Positions 48,701-59,291 of a stretch of 64,000 nt of DNA are shown one piece after another. Source of the DNA: Isoetes taiwanensis (Eukaryota > Streptophyta > Lycopodiopsida > Isoetales > Isoetaceae); assembly GCA_021234155.1 (NCBI GenBank), contig JAJEKV010000006.1:1300001-1364000 (forward strand). Reading direction: 5' to 3'. Every line of letters starts with the position of its first letter. Position 1 is the stretch's first letter. Below the pieces are notes generated by a model. The model searched no databases and was not told where the DNA came from. It was given only the letters and a program-made list of their open reading frames with translations. Made by a program: the position numbers and the translations under genes.

Positions 48701-49215
48701 GAAGATAAACTATCCAATTGATGGCGCTTTATTGGAACATCTTTGTTGTTCATGCGGGCTTTGATGCGCACCAAAGCTTTTCCATGTACCGTGGTGAAGA
48801 ATAAACAGATTACAAGTAATGGTGGATTCACATTTGTTGCTCGATAAGTCAATGCACATTTTATTACGTGTGCCGATGCCCAAGGTGTTGGAGAAGTGCT
48901 GGAAACTTGGAAGAAGAAATTCTGATAATTTCATCTGTTCATGTCTTTAGTTGAAACTTGGAAGAAGAAATTCTGATAATTCCATCTGTTCATGTCTTTA
49001 GTTTCAGAACTATGTAAACTTTTAATGTTTTGAAAAGTTTCAGAACTACTGTTTCAGAACTACAAGTTTCAGAACTACTGTTTGATGAACTTATGTTTTA
49101 AATGGTTGAGTTGTGATTGATTGGTAGCTCCGCTTAGATAGCACCACCAAGGTGGTTTCCTGTTTTAAACAAAAGCCTAAAAAACAAGAAAATTCCATGT
49201 TGTGGACGTTTACGT
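45703..49215 (+). mobile_element. Crypton-like tyrosine-recombinase element between inverted repeats
   Basis: acgtaaatgtccacaacgtg (45703) recurs inverted at 49189-49215 (tgttgtggacgtttacgt on the plus strand), with 21-24 matches over ~27 bases. Between them lies an intron-containing gene with a Crypton/DUF3504-type tyrosine recombinase. Classical Cryptons lack terminal inverted repeats, so the boundaries are a working definition. No clear target duplication was found outside the repeats. Confidence 0.6.
46372..48764 (+). pseudogene. Crypton-type tyrosine recombinase (DUF3504-like), frame disturbed
   Basis: Read across introns: an acidic N-terminal region (DDFNLDDESVLDAVNQEDVD); a core-binding region beginning TTWARRKFDAWRKFCKG and continuing NNMLVRFLLQVRKKNGQMFP, with intron 46967-47038 inside PPG/SL; LCSRFGIRAAKELWGV with the first catalytic Arg (~47345); VLYNERTSKNWG; FRPPIWSYEAD; then KSGRVSLVSRM (box II Arg, with Lys where His is usual), IGRLVIGHKN (GH motif) and, across intron 47805-47870, YEKYDR with the catalytic Tyr codon at 47872-47874. 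Later exons near 47871-48067, 48156-48227 and 48309-48347 are low-complexity, and an open frame runs 48477-48764. A one-base shift near 46860 separates MYDMK from SILVEDIP. The junction at 47625-47674 lacks ~20 expected residues, so the copy is probably broken, unless assembly error or an unseen exon explains both. Confidence 0.75.
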
Positions 49216-50953
49216 TATGATGGCAATATGTTGCATGCATTCATTAACTCACCCTTTTATATGGATGCCCCTTGGCATAATAGTATGCATGCAATATGAT
49301 ACTTTGCCAAGAGGCTTTTTTGCCACGCCACAAGTAACTTGCACGAGGGGTAGAGGTATGCATGCAACATGATATTATTCCACGAGGCTTTTTTGCCACA
49401 CCACAAATAAGTTGCAAGGAGGGGTAAATCCCAATTACGTGCTTAATATGATTTCAAATGTATGCCACACTATAGATAAGTTGCATAGTTACATCTTTGA
49501 TATTATTTTATTTTAGTAAAGGGTAGGGGCGAGGAGAATTTCACTAGGTTTCAACCCCAGATTAAATCATGTAATCTTCTGTGTATGCGTAATGTGTAGC
49601 GAATGTGTAGTGAAATATCCATTATTATGAGCCTTGCTATTTTTTTCCAAATTCTGACTCCTCCTTCGCCAAATCCTTGCTTGCTTGCTTCAAAACAGAG
49701 CGCTGGCTATGGCAGATGGAGCTTGTTTAATCCCCTGCCCTGTTCCAGTGGACGTGAGTTCCAACCAAAGATTCAAAAAACTTCTCAAGCCTTCGTTACG
49801 CTTCTTCGTGAACCAGATCTTCAGGATCCTCGCCAGTTTAGAATTTTGTCTTGGCCAAGCTATGGCGGTGGAAGCCGGAGCTATGGTGGTGGAAGCCACA
49901 GGAAGAAATTCTCCTTCCCGTCCAGGGTGTCAAAGAGTGGCGATTAATCGCCAAATGGCAAAATTTTAGGGTTTAGGGTGAAAAAAATGGCGAATGTGTT
50001 AAAGGACCATTGTTGGGGAAAAAAAAAAATCGACAACTGAAAATTTTCCATTCGAAAATTTGTCCACGTTTTTGCCATTCGAAAATTGTAACAGTCGAGG
50101 TAGGTGAGCCGATTCGCCTTCAATGAGGACGGATCTGCATGCCATTAGAATACGAAATAGCCATTTTTTTCTACTTCATTCGTCCCTACGAGGTACGAAT
50201 CATTATCTAGGTCTTGTAGATTATGAGCTTGAAGCCTTTCGATTGTATGTAAATGGGGATTCGGGATTGCTAATAACAGGAATCGGTAAGCTTTCATACA
50301 AAAGCTTTTATCTGTTTATCAAAGCACATATTGTTCATGGCTTGCACTCGATTTATGTTTACAGGCAACTCAGAACATCATATTCGAATCAATGCACTTG
50401 CTTTAGATGGAGTATTTCAGGTAAGAAAACATTTTGGCTTGACGATTTTGTGTGACTTTCTTATGGATCCATTCTGTTCTGTGTTTTACCTGAACTGTGT
50501 AGCAAACAAATGTATGACCTCAAGGAATTATTTAGTAAAAGACAATTTTACAAAGATGATTTTTTGAATACATTCAAAGATGTCCTGGATGTTTAGATAT
50601 TACCTCACAATAGCTCAGGTTTGATTGGGGCAGTCTCATTAGTTCTGGTCGAGCCCAGAGGAATCAAAAGAATGCGCGAGGAATCAGAAGAACAAGAAAT
50701 AAGAGGAAGATAGCACTATGATTTTAGGTATCCAATCACTTCTAAGTGTTCTGAACTTTCTAAACCAGAAACATCTCGCTTTATATATAGCACCAAACTC
50801 AGAAGAAGCATGATCAGTAATAAGAGAGTGAACCAGCTAATTCAGAGTTAACATAAATAGCGCTGACCTCCATTATTTGTCCTTATTTTTTGCTTCTCAT
50901 ACCGGCTTTATTTCTGTATTTATTGCAGGACTGTGTAAAATCAGCAAGCAGAA
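49216..50953. other. Intergenic region and possible 5' part of the hAT gene
   Basis: No recognised coding. There are two related ~75-bp phrases at ~49290 and ~49360 (atgcatgcaa(t/c)atgata...gaggcttttttgcca). Frames at 49603-49969 and 50123-50567 are open, but I do not recognise them; the latter could be 5' exons of the hAT gene. Confidence 0.45.
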
Positions 50954-53542
50954 ATGTCACGACAAAGAAGTATAATTGACTATTCTAATGTGTCAAAGGA
51001 TGCAGATCCCAAATGCAGTAACATAACACCTTTAAGCAATGATAAGAATGGTTGCTTGGTTAGTTCAAATGATGCGCCACTCCTTTCTTTTAGGGGCTTA
51101 CGAAAGAAAAGGAAAAATGCATATGCTATTGGTCGTTCTTTTAGACAAGAGTGGGTAACAGAATTTCCTTATATTGAGCAAGCGATTGTAGATGGAGGAG
51201 AGTGGGTCAGGTGTAAGGTCTGCTCTTTGGCACGTAGTAGAGATGTCCTTATCCAATGCAAGTATGATGGCATTATGAAACACCATGGCAAGAAGAGGTT
51301 CATGATACGAGGTGAAAATGGTGAGCAGCAAGAGGTCATTGAATGGGTTCCTGATAATAAGCATAGAAAAAATGTGGAAGAGTATAAAGATAATTTGTTA
51401 AAGATTGAGCAAAAGCATAGCAAACTTACTCCATTGCATATGTTATTTTCCAGGCAGGATAGATTGAACTTTGATGCCAAGGTAATTCAAATGCGATCAG
51501 TTTTTCACTTGCTTAAGAATGGGAAGCCTATGAAGGATTATCCAAAGTTGCATTCTTTTTTACTTGCCCAAAAAGTCCCCTTATGTCCTATTTATCATTG
51601 GAGTAATTCAGCTGGCTGGGAGTTCGCCAATTATATCAATGAAGCTTTGAAGGTAGAGTTCAAAACAGTAGCAAAGAATGCTAATTTCTTGTCTTTATCT
51701 ATGGACGAGGTGAGTGCGGTTGACAATCTTTGCTTTGGGTTGCAATGCATCTTTATGCAGTGGTTAATTTTCAACGCAAGTCATACTTTTTAGGGATTCA
51801 GAAGCTTGCTCTGAGTGCGGATGCAGAAGCATTGTTTAATGTTCTTCTTGATAGTCTATCTAATGTTGCAGGCTTGAGTAAGTTAGAATGTGCGAGGAAA
51901 TTAGTTTGCTTTTTGGTCTTTGATGGTCTTCAGGTGATGCAAGGCAGCAGAACTGGATTAGGGGTAAGGTTGCAGTCTAAGCTTGCACCTTACTTGAACG
52001 TGATTCATTGCATGAGCCATAGAACAAACTTGGCATACAAGACAATTTCAGATTCTCCGCTTGTTGCCAAGGTAGAATTGGCTGTTAGAACCTCTTATAA
52101 ATTTTTTAGTAAGAGTTCCAAAAGGTGTGCAGCATTTCGAGCTTTTGCTGATGGATTGACTGATGGAAAGAAACTTTTGAAGGATGTTACCACACGGTGG
52201 ATTTCTTTACACGGGCCTGTCAAACGTCTCTGCGAAGAATACGTCTCATTGGTTGGTTTATTAGATGAGATGAGTTTTGATGAAGACAGTAATACTGCAC
52301 AGAAAGCGAGTGAACTTTTACAAATCCTGATAGACTTTGAAACTATTCTAACATTGTTTGCATTGAAGCCTCTTTTGTCCAAGTTGAATTATCTGATAAA
52401 GATTTCGCAGGATAAGAATATTTTCATTCCTGAATACACACTGGCTAGGAAAATGATGCAGACAGAGCTTCAGAATCTATATCTTGATAATAAGTTGACC
52501 GGAGAATCTTGCTTCTCATTGCATAAAGATTTATTTGTCCTATGGAATAAGATGGCAGCAGTTGGATCACAAGAAAGCTTCTTGCAATACGACCCTAGTG
52601 GCATATTATCCATCTACGTAAAAGGTAAATTTATTCGAACGTATGTTAGAAAGAAAGGTGGTAGGGGAGGTCATTATCGAAAATGCGACTTTAAGAATTC
52701 TGATATGCCTGTGTATGTGGAAAAGGTTAAGCTTCATATGAGACAAGTAAGTATTTCAATCATCTCGTAGACATAATTTGGAAAAAAGAGAGAAAATCCT
52801 TTCTAATTTTGAAATTGTATGTTTTCTAATACTTCTTGATTGTATGTAGGTCACAAATGACTTGGTGACTGAGTTGCGCTCACGTTTTCCACCTGAAAAT
52901 GTACTTATCGCAACTGGTATTGTTTTTCCCCAATTTTGGATTAATGCACATGGCCAGTCAACAATATCAAAGAACTTTGTAGAAAAATCAGAAACCATCC
53001 AGGAGTATTTCTGCTCCAGCAAGACTATTGGCTCTGAATCCATTGATGGAATTTTGGATTGGGAACAACTTAAGATGCAATCCAAGCTCTTCGGCACTAC
53101 AATGTATGAGCAGGTCAAAGAACTTGAGAAGCCTTCTGAATTTGGTAGTGCAAGTCGTCTTTGGCAGCTGCTAGGTTCCAATAGCGTGTTACGCATTGCT
53201 CTTTCTGAGTACTTCAAATTGGCAGAACTATGTTTGTGTATGATTCTTGGAAGCGTGGTGGATGAAAGATGCTTTAGTACGATGACCTTCATAAAAAATA
53301 AGCTGCGGAACAGATTAGATGGTAGCTTAGATGCAGCATTAAGAATTTACAGTTGTGATTATGAGTTAGATAATTTTCCTTATGAACTGGTTTATGAGCT
53401 TTGGAAAGAAGATTGCAAACGCCGTGGAGTTTCCAAAACACATGTTGAAGGTGTTAGCGTGAACACAACCATAATGGATGACGAGGTCGGCAATGATCCA
53501 TCTCATGACGGAAATTTATGGGAACTTCGCAGTCTCAACTAG
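50954..53542 (+). pseudogene. hAT-type transposase (ZNF862-like), one frameshift
   Basis: ATG at 50954. A BED/TTF-like zinc finger (WVRCKVCSLARSRD...KHHGKK, residues ~95-130) is followed by the RNase H-like fold: LSLSMDEVSAVDN (~51695), LVFDGLQVMQGSRTG (~51915) and HCMSHRTNLAYK (~52010), then a long helical insertion and a C-terminal hAT dimerisation region with SVVDERCFSTMTFIKNKLRN (~53255-53310). The reading frame shifts at 51734-51738, where the expected WVAMHLYAVVNF continues in another frame. An intron at 52747-52849 (caa|gtaagt ... tgtatgtag|gtc) joins HMRQ to VTND. Apart from that single shift it is open throughout, so decay is recent or the shift is a sequencing error. Terminal inverted repeats were not identified. 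Confidence 0.85.
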
Positions 53543-55372
53543 ACTTGAAGGTGTGTCCTTTTCTTGCAATATTTAGACCTCAAGTTGATTCTTGTTATTG
53601 TAATATGCATGTGCTGTGAATGTTGATTATTGAGCAAAACAGTCAGGTCTGTAAGTAAGTTGCAACTGATCAGGACTTGTTGGTATAATCTGTACTAGGT
53701 TCTTGTGCATGTTGTTTTCAAGGGAGCCAGCAAATGAGGATTTTATCTATGGACGAGGTGAGTAAAACCCACTTTATATAAAAGCTCAGTTATGATCTGT
53801 AAAAGAAGTTTTAGATTTAGGTATCTGATATTAACAAACTGCAGGAGGAGCTCAGAAATAGATGTAACATATTCTGTTGTGGGCATGTTGATTTCAGAAG
53901 GAGTCGGATGGTTTTGCAGAGTCGGATTGCTCTGATCCGGTGGTTAAGATTTAAATAGGTTAAACAGTCTGATCTTAGGTTAAACAGATGGATCGATCTG
54001 GATTGACAGATAATTGGAAGTGTCAATTATTTTCTGTTATCATGTGTGAACAGCTCCAATATAAATGAAACGATCATTTTCTAAGTCATAGTTTACTTCA
54101 CTATTCCTAAGTCTAAGGCACGTTGCATAGTCTAAGGCAAAGGCCGGATTCCTGGAAATCGGTGCCGTTGGAGGTCTATCAGTCCTGCTGTGCCAGATTG
54201 ACCCTGGTAAATTAAGCAGTAGTAGATTCGGCTTTGTATCTTTTAGATTGAAGTGATCTCCATGTGATTTTGAGATCGTGCTTGGGCTCTCGGGTGTAAG
54301 TTATAATTGCTACGATATTTTGATTAATAACTTGCACACTGTAGCAGTCAATGGTTTTGCATGGATAATTGAAAATTTCAATTCTTACAAGTAAAGAGCA
54401 CTTGATATGTTACTAGGATTATTGTGTTGTATCTAGAGTGGATTAATCTAATGCAATAAGCTACATTGTTTGTGAAAATATCAGCACCTTAGTGACTAGT
54501 GAAATTCATCATGTATCGTCGAACCTAAATAATCTTATTTAGCTACTAGTTTCAATAGGCACAAGCCTTTCTTGCCACTACACTATGCTGGAATGCGACA
54601 TGTAACGATTTCCTTGCAATAATATATTTCTAACATGAGTAACCCTACATGACGATTTGAGTTGATAGAAGCCCTAGTCACACTCATGGTTAAGTTTAGC
54701 TAAGGCATATTGACCTTATCGTTTCATACGAAACCATGAAACGCACTTCGTTCAATGGGAATTTATGAAACCAATGAAACACACTTAAAAAATGAAGGTA
54801 AAAACTTGTATCTTTAACTACCACCAAAAAATCCACCAAAAAATTGCCAACACAAGAATACATAGAGGATATAATCTTTGAACTTTAGCCAAGTTGAAAG
54901 ACAATTCAAGAGCTCTATTTCATCAAAATTCGCCAAACACAAATTATTGAGCTTTTGTATTTTCCATGGTTTAGCCAACCCTTAATGCAATCATAAAACA
55001 TTTAAGGGCCTTAAAATTTACCCTGTTCCCGTCCTTTACATGGGAAAATGTTTCTCTAGGGAACATTATGTGGAGTTCAAGCCGATGATCCCATAGCCTT
55101 AACAGGCTCGCCAGGCCCTTACCCCACGCAATGTTCCCTGGGGGAACATTATCCTCCCTATAGTATATGTGATATATAGTAATATATTGCAAGAGGTTTA
55201 AATCCTTAAGTCACCTGTTTGACTTGATTTCAAACTCAATATAGTTATATGAAGGTCACTTGTTGCAACGCTTAATATGGAAGAAAATGCTTAATATGTC
55301 GCTTAATAAACTTAATATATGCTGCCAAGAGAAAATTTCAACCGAAATTTTTGATCGGCGAAAATTCTTCAA
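53543..55372. other. Intergenic region downstream of the hAT gene
   Basis: No gene supported. 53741-53763 repeats the transposase phrase tctatggacgaggtgagt found at 51699-51716. A small inverted repeat (agggaacatta ... aatgttccct) spans ~55058-55141. The rest is AT-rich with short frames only. Confidence 0.5.
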
Positions 55373-55594
55373 TGAAAAAAAAGGGGGCGTGAAATTTGCC
55401 CCCGATTTCTTCTTTCCGGCATGTTTCCCGTATAATATTCGCTGGCGGTGCCGCTTAATCTGGGAGAGTGGCGCTTAGCAGAGGAACGCGACCACAGGCT
55501 CGAGGGCAGGAAAGTCGACTGGAGATCGAGAGAAAATTTCTGGATGCAAGAAGCTGTTGTTTGGGGGCGAAATTTCACGCCTCCCTTTTTTTTC
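55373..55594. mobile_element. Miniature inverted-repeat element (MITE), ~222 bp
   Basis: The ends gaaaaaaaaggg(g)gcgtg plus aaatttgcccc (55373-55403) and their inverted partner (55564-55594) pair over ~30 bp with two or three mismatches. The interior is non-coding and GC-richer than the flank. No target duplication is evident. Confidence 0.75.
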
Positions 55595-55730
55595 GTATCT
55601 CGATGTATTGTTTTTTAGTTTTGCATATGTAGTTGATGGGTGTTAGTAAGGTTAGAAATTCAATTGTTTTACCTTGTTCATGTGAATTTTATTTACATGG
55701 CTTTATGGTGTAGATAACGTCCTGGCCCAA

Positions 55731-55834
55731 GGACGTTACCGAAAAAAAATTTTGAGGGCCAGTGAAAATGCCGAGGCGCGCGCGGCACGCCCCGCGCATT
55801 TTCACCGCCCGAAAATTTTTTCTTCGGTAACGCC
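55731..55834. repeat. Second foldback element with GC-rich core
   Basis: Arms of ~45 bases (cgttaccgaa, an A run with tttt, then gtgaaaatgc) pair with 55792-55834 around a CG-rich centre. The architecture resembles the 45.58-kb foldback, but the sequence is unrelated. It lies just downstream (in gene direction) of the broken CP12 sequence. Confidence 0.8.
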
Positions 55835-55904
55835 CCGAGGGCGACATATCTCCTTTAACTCCCCGGTTCGAGGGTTTGCTCGGGGGCGGATCGAGGCGGA
55901 GGTC

Positions 55905-56184
55905 TTTGGAAGCTCCTCGACCTCATCCCAAGCAGCTGCACATTCGCCGGACTCTACATTTTCTGCACAAGTCTCTTTAGCGCTTTCAATGGCACTTTCA
56001 CTGTTTTTTCCAAGCATTTGGGGATCGAAAAAGCCACAAAAATCCGGCGATTTGCATTGGGGCTCGGATAAATCCCAATCTTGAAGGCGCCATTCTTGGA
56101 TTTTGGCAAGAGTATCTTGAAATCTGCAAACAAGGTACGCTTTACGAGACTCGGAGGACCTGATAATGCTATTATAGAAGCCAT
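55905..56184 (-). pseudogene. CP12: Broken CP12 gene
   Basis: On the minus strand from 56184 a frame begins MASIIALSGPP and is basic and Ser/Lys-rich like a plastid transit peptide. In a second frame, 56017-55911, it reads NSESAIESAKETCAENVESG followed by ECAAAWDEVEEL, which contains the N-terminal Cys pair and the signature AWDxVEEL of CP12, the small redox protein that links GAPDH and phosphoribulokinase in the chloroplast. A frameshift separates the two parts. After VEEL the expected middle helix and the C-terminal Cys pair are absent, replaced by unrelated sequence running towards the foldback element. Hence a truncated, frameshifted copy; the functional gene should be elsewhere. Confidence 0.75.
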
Positions 56185-57328
56185 GGCTATGGCGTACTCC
56201 TATAGATGGATCTTAGGAGCAGGGGGCCGGATCTTAGGAGGAGGGAAGGATTGAAGAAAAAAGGGAGAAGGCGGAAATGCTTTGCCGGAAGCTGTGGCTA
56301 TTATAGCATAAAAGTCTAGGATGTTATCTTAAAGCGATGGATCGCGGGTCGCTTCTCACCGTAATATTCTAGGATGTTATGGAAAGGGAGCAAAAACTTG
56401 GGCCTGTGAACTGTTACTAGCATAAAACGTCTGCCGGTGAAGCTGTTACTAGCAGATAACAGCACTGGAATCAACGGCTGAGATGTGATCTCAGCCTGTA
56501 AACACGAGAACCAGGGCGTTAAGGTCTCATAGGCCTCTTGGTCTACGTGGACGATCTACACATGAGTAGATTAGAAACATGGGATGCTAATAATGACATT
56601 CTACCCATCACTATTTAGATTGAAAGCGCTTTGAGCCAAACACATAATATACAGATAGAAAGGTTTAGAATGCCACACTTATTAAGACCATTTTTCCACA
56701 GGGCTGCAAGTCTTATATTTCAAGAGATCGATGGTGGCCACATGTTTAACACTACATTTAAGACATGTCTCATGAGGTCGTTGTACAACAAAGGAGTCTT
56801 ATTTTCTTCAGGGGGAAACCCGCCGCCATAAAATAAGACTATTCTTCCATCATTCAAAACTGTTTGCTTACTTCGTTTCTGCCTTGGATTAAGAGAACGC
56901 GACATGTCTTATTTGTAGCAGTGGGAAGTGTTCTTCATAAGACATACTACAAATTCAATATGGCAGTCGCAAAGACTATCACAAAGATATGCAAGGGGCA
57001 TATTTTGCTCCTGCCATGGTAAAAAGGCCTTACACAACTTTTCTTAATATCTAAAATAAGATATCTTATTGACATTTAACAATATACATCAAATACTTAG
57101 TTCATATGTGGTTTCACATAAACATACATGGAAATAGGTAATGCTCGTAAAACCTTAACCTTGTAAGAAAACCTTTTCCTTGTATAAGAGGTTTGGACAA
57201 TCTAGAAGTCTCACCATAGAGTGCAACTATTCATCAAGCAACATATTGACAAGAACCATAGCCTACAAACATCCAAAGGATAATTAGAACAAAGAAAATG
57301 GTTAAGTTCTAGGTCAGAACAAAAGACA
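56185..57328. other. Intergenic between the CP12 remnant and the glucanase
   Basis: No gene supported. The phrase tgttactagca occurs twice at ~56412-56456. The segment 57030-57328 is the 3' flank of the glucanase gene. Confidence 0.5.
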
Positions 57329-59291
57329 TCAAGGTGAAACACAGTACTTACTTGGATCACTAACTGTGATCATAGCGGTGCCTTGGAAGTTGCAGTTCCA
57401 GCTGTTTCGACCATGTTTTTGGAAGTAATTGTTGTAAGCATAGGACGCATGAGAATGGACAGTCTGAGGGTTGAAGCAAGGGCCACCATTTTGGATTCCC
57501 TGGCAATCTGCAGCACCAGGTCCACATGCATAATTGATGCCTTGAACAAGGGCACTATCATCTGCATTAGGCTTAGCAACACACCAAGTATGAGAACTTG
57601 ATGTTGGAGTGATACTAGGGCTAGGATTAGTAGGATTAGGGCTGGGATTGGGATTAGGGCTAGGGTTAGGGTTAGGGTTCGGGCTTGCAGGGGTCCCCGT
57701 CGACGATGGCGGATTTGGAGTTACCGCATGATTGAACAGCCCTGCGTCGTAAATCGGAGATCCGTTTGCAGCATACAGTCCAAAGTATTGCTCGGACAGC
57801 GATCCATTTTTTTTGTTCTCATTGAACAGGGAAAAAATGTAGGTATCAATGTTGATCTTAGGCTTCAGAGGTGTTCCGATGCCAGAGCTTACATGATTGA
57901 TCAGATTCTTGTTATAAGTCTGTGCATTTTCTACCGTAGCTGCAGGCTCGTCGGATCCTCCCTTTGATGGCCAGCCGGATTCAAGCACAACTACGTCTAT
58001 GTTGTTAAAGCCTAAAGAGTTCATGGCAAAATAAACGGCATCTACCTGGGCATCGAACAGATTGGTGTAGTGCAGGTTAGTCTTTGGATCAACAAATCCG
58101 GCGTTCGGTTTGAACAAGCAGTAATCTAGAGAAATCTGAGAGTTGTTTCTGTATGCAAAATATGGGTAAGCATCGATCATGATAGGGGATTTGGTGTCTT
58201 GAAGAAATTGAAGAAGGGGCTTCATGACAGAAGTGGCTATGTCGGATCTGAAGGATGCAGAGGAAGGGGGATAAGATTGTGCAAGGATTGCAAGGGAATG
58301 GGGAGCTGAAACTTTTATTTTGTCATCCAATTCAAAGCCCTGCAAAGCGCTCTGCAGATTTTTCAGAGCAGGGAGCAGAAGGGGATATAGACCAGAGTCA
58401 TCTGAGGTTAGTGTTTCTGAGCCCACAGCTATGGCAACGATTTCTGTTATGCCTTCATAGGGTAAGATATAATGGTTTACCCATGCTTTGGCTTGATCTG
58501 CATCTGTCAGCCATGGTAGATGCTCATTTCCAAGCCCTACCACCACCTTGATTCCGGTTTTTGCAAATGCATTCAGCACTGATAAATCTGCATTATATAG
58601 TCTGATGCTGCTAATGTAGGTCGTTCTTATCAGCTGTGCTACTTGCAGTGGCGACATTAGATTATCTCCCCATTGTCCATAGCCCACACCAATTATACCT
58701 GAAACGCCTGTAAATCCAAGACAAAGGTATGGTCAGATCATGCTAAAAGTAACAGATTGTATCAGTTAATGCAGAAAATAAATAAATTTGGCTATAGATT
58801 ATCAGATTATGCACAAAGCTTCGCTAGGAAATTATAGAGTATGCAGAAAACAAACTTCTTTGCCATGAATAGCATTACAAGGTCCTGTACACGGTTTTGC
58901 TGCTAACTCACAGCGTTTCTATGAACATCTAGACAAGGATTTGATCATTATGCAAAGAGTTCCAACAGCTAAAAGTATTCAGAATAATGCATATAAACAA
59001 GGATTAAGTTATAAAAGAAAGCGTCTTGTGTAAATGCATACAGAAGAACTACACGAGATCTGCTCTAAAATTTCTCCGGAAACAGAGCCTTATAAGCAAC
59101 TTTATGGGCATCCTTGTAAGAAGAACTACAGAAGTATGAGATTTATACAGGACATGAGTATCTATGTATCAATAGCTAGAACAGTTGTAAAACAGGCTAT
59201 AAGATGAAATTTTCTGCTAGATTGTACCTGAAAATCTGCTTAAAAGACTTGCCAGAATGAAAAACCACGAGATGTAGAGTCCTATCTTCAT
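57329..59291 (-). CDS. Glucan endo-1,3-beta-glucosidase, GH17 with C-terminal X8 domain
   Basis: Two exons on the minus strand (59291-59228 and 58707-57329, intron 59227-58708, GT-AG) give 480 residues. MKIGLYISWFFILASLLSRF is a signal peptide. The GH17 barrel starts IGVGYGQWGDNL. The proton-donor Glu is in AIAVGSETL (Glu119, Ser replacing the usual Asn of VGNE), and the nucleophile Glu is in VVVLESGWPSKGG (Glu264). A Pro/Asn/Ser-rich linker (~351-393, PNPNPSPNP repeats) leads to an X8 (CBM43) callose-binding module (~395-478) with six Cys. The enzyme should hydrolyse callose in the cell wall or at plasmodesmata. No long hydrophobic tail follows X8, so a GPI anchor is not indicated. The chosen ATG opens the only frame that splices in phase. 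A GTAAGT within the last codons could in principle be a splice donor but is read through here. Confidence 0.92.

Noticed and set aside
55752-56084. 110-codon plus-strand frame
   Set aside because: It runs through the foldback element and antisense to the CP12 remnant; no independent support.
57640-57690. Interstitial telomere repeat array
   Set aside because: The repeats are short and degenerate, and lie inside the glucanase coding frame, where they encode the Pro/Asn linker.
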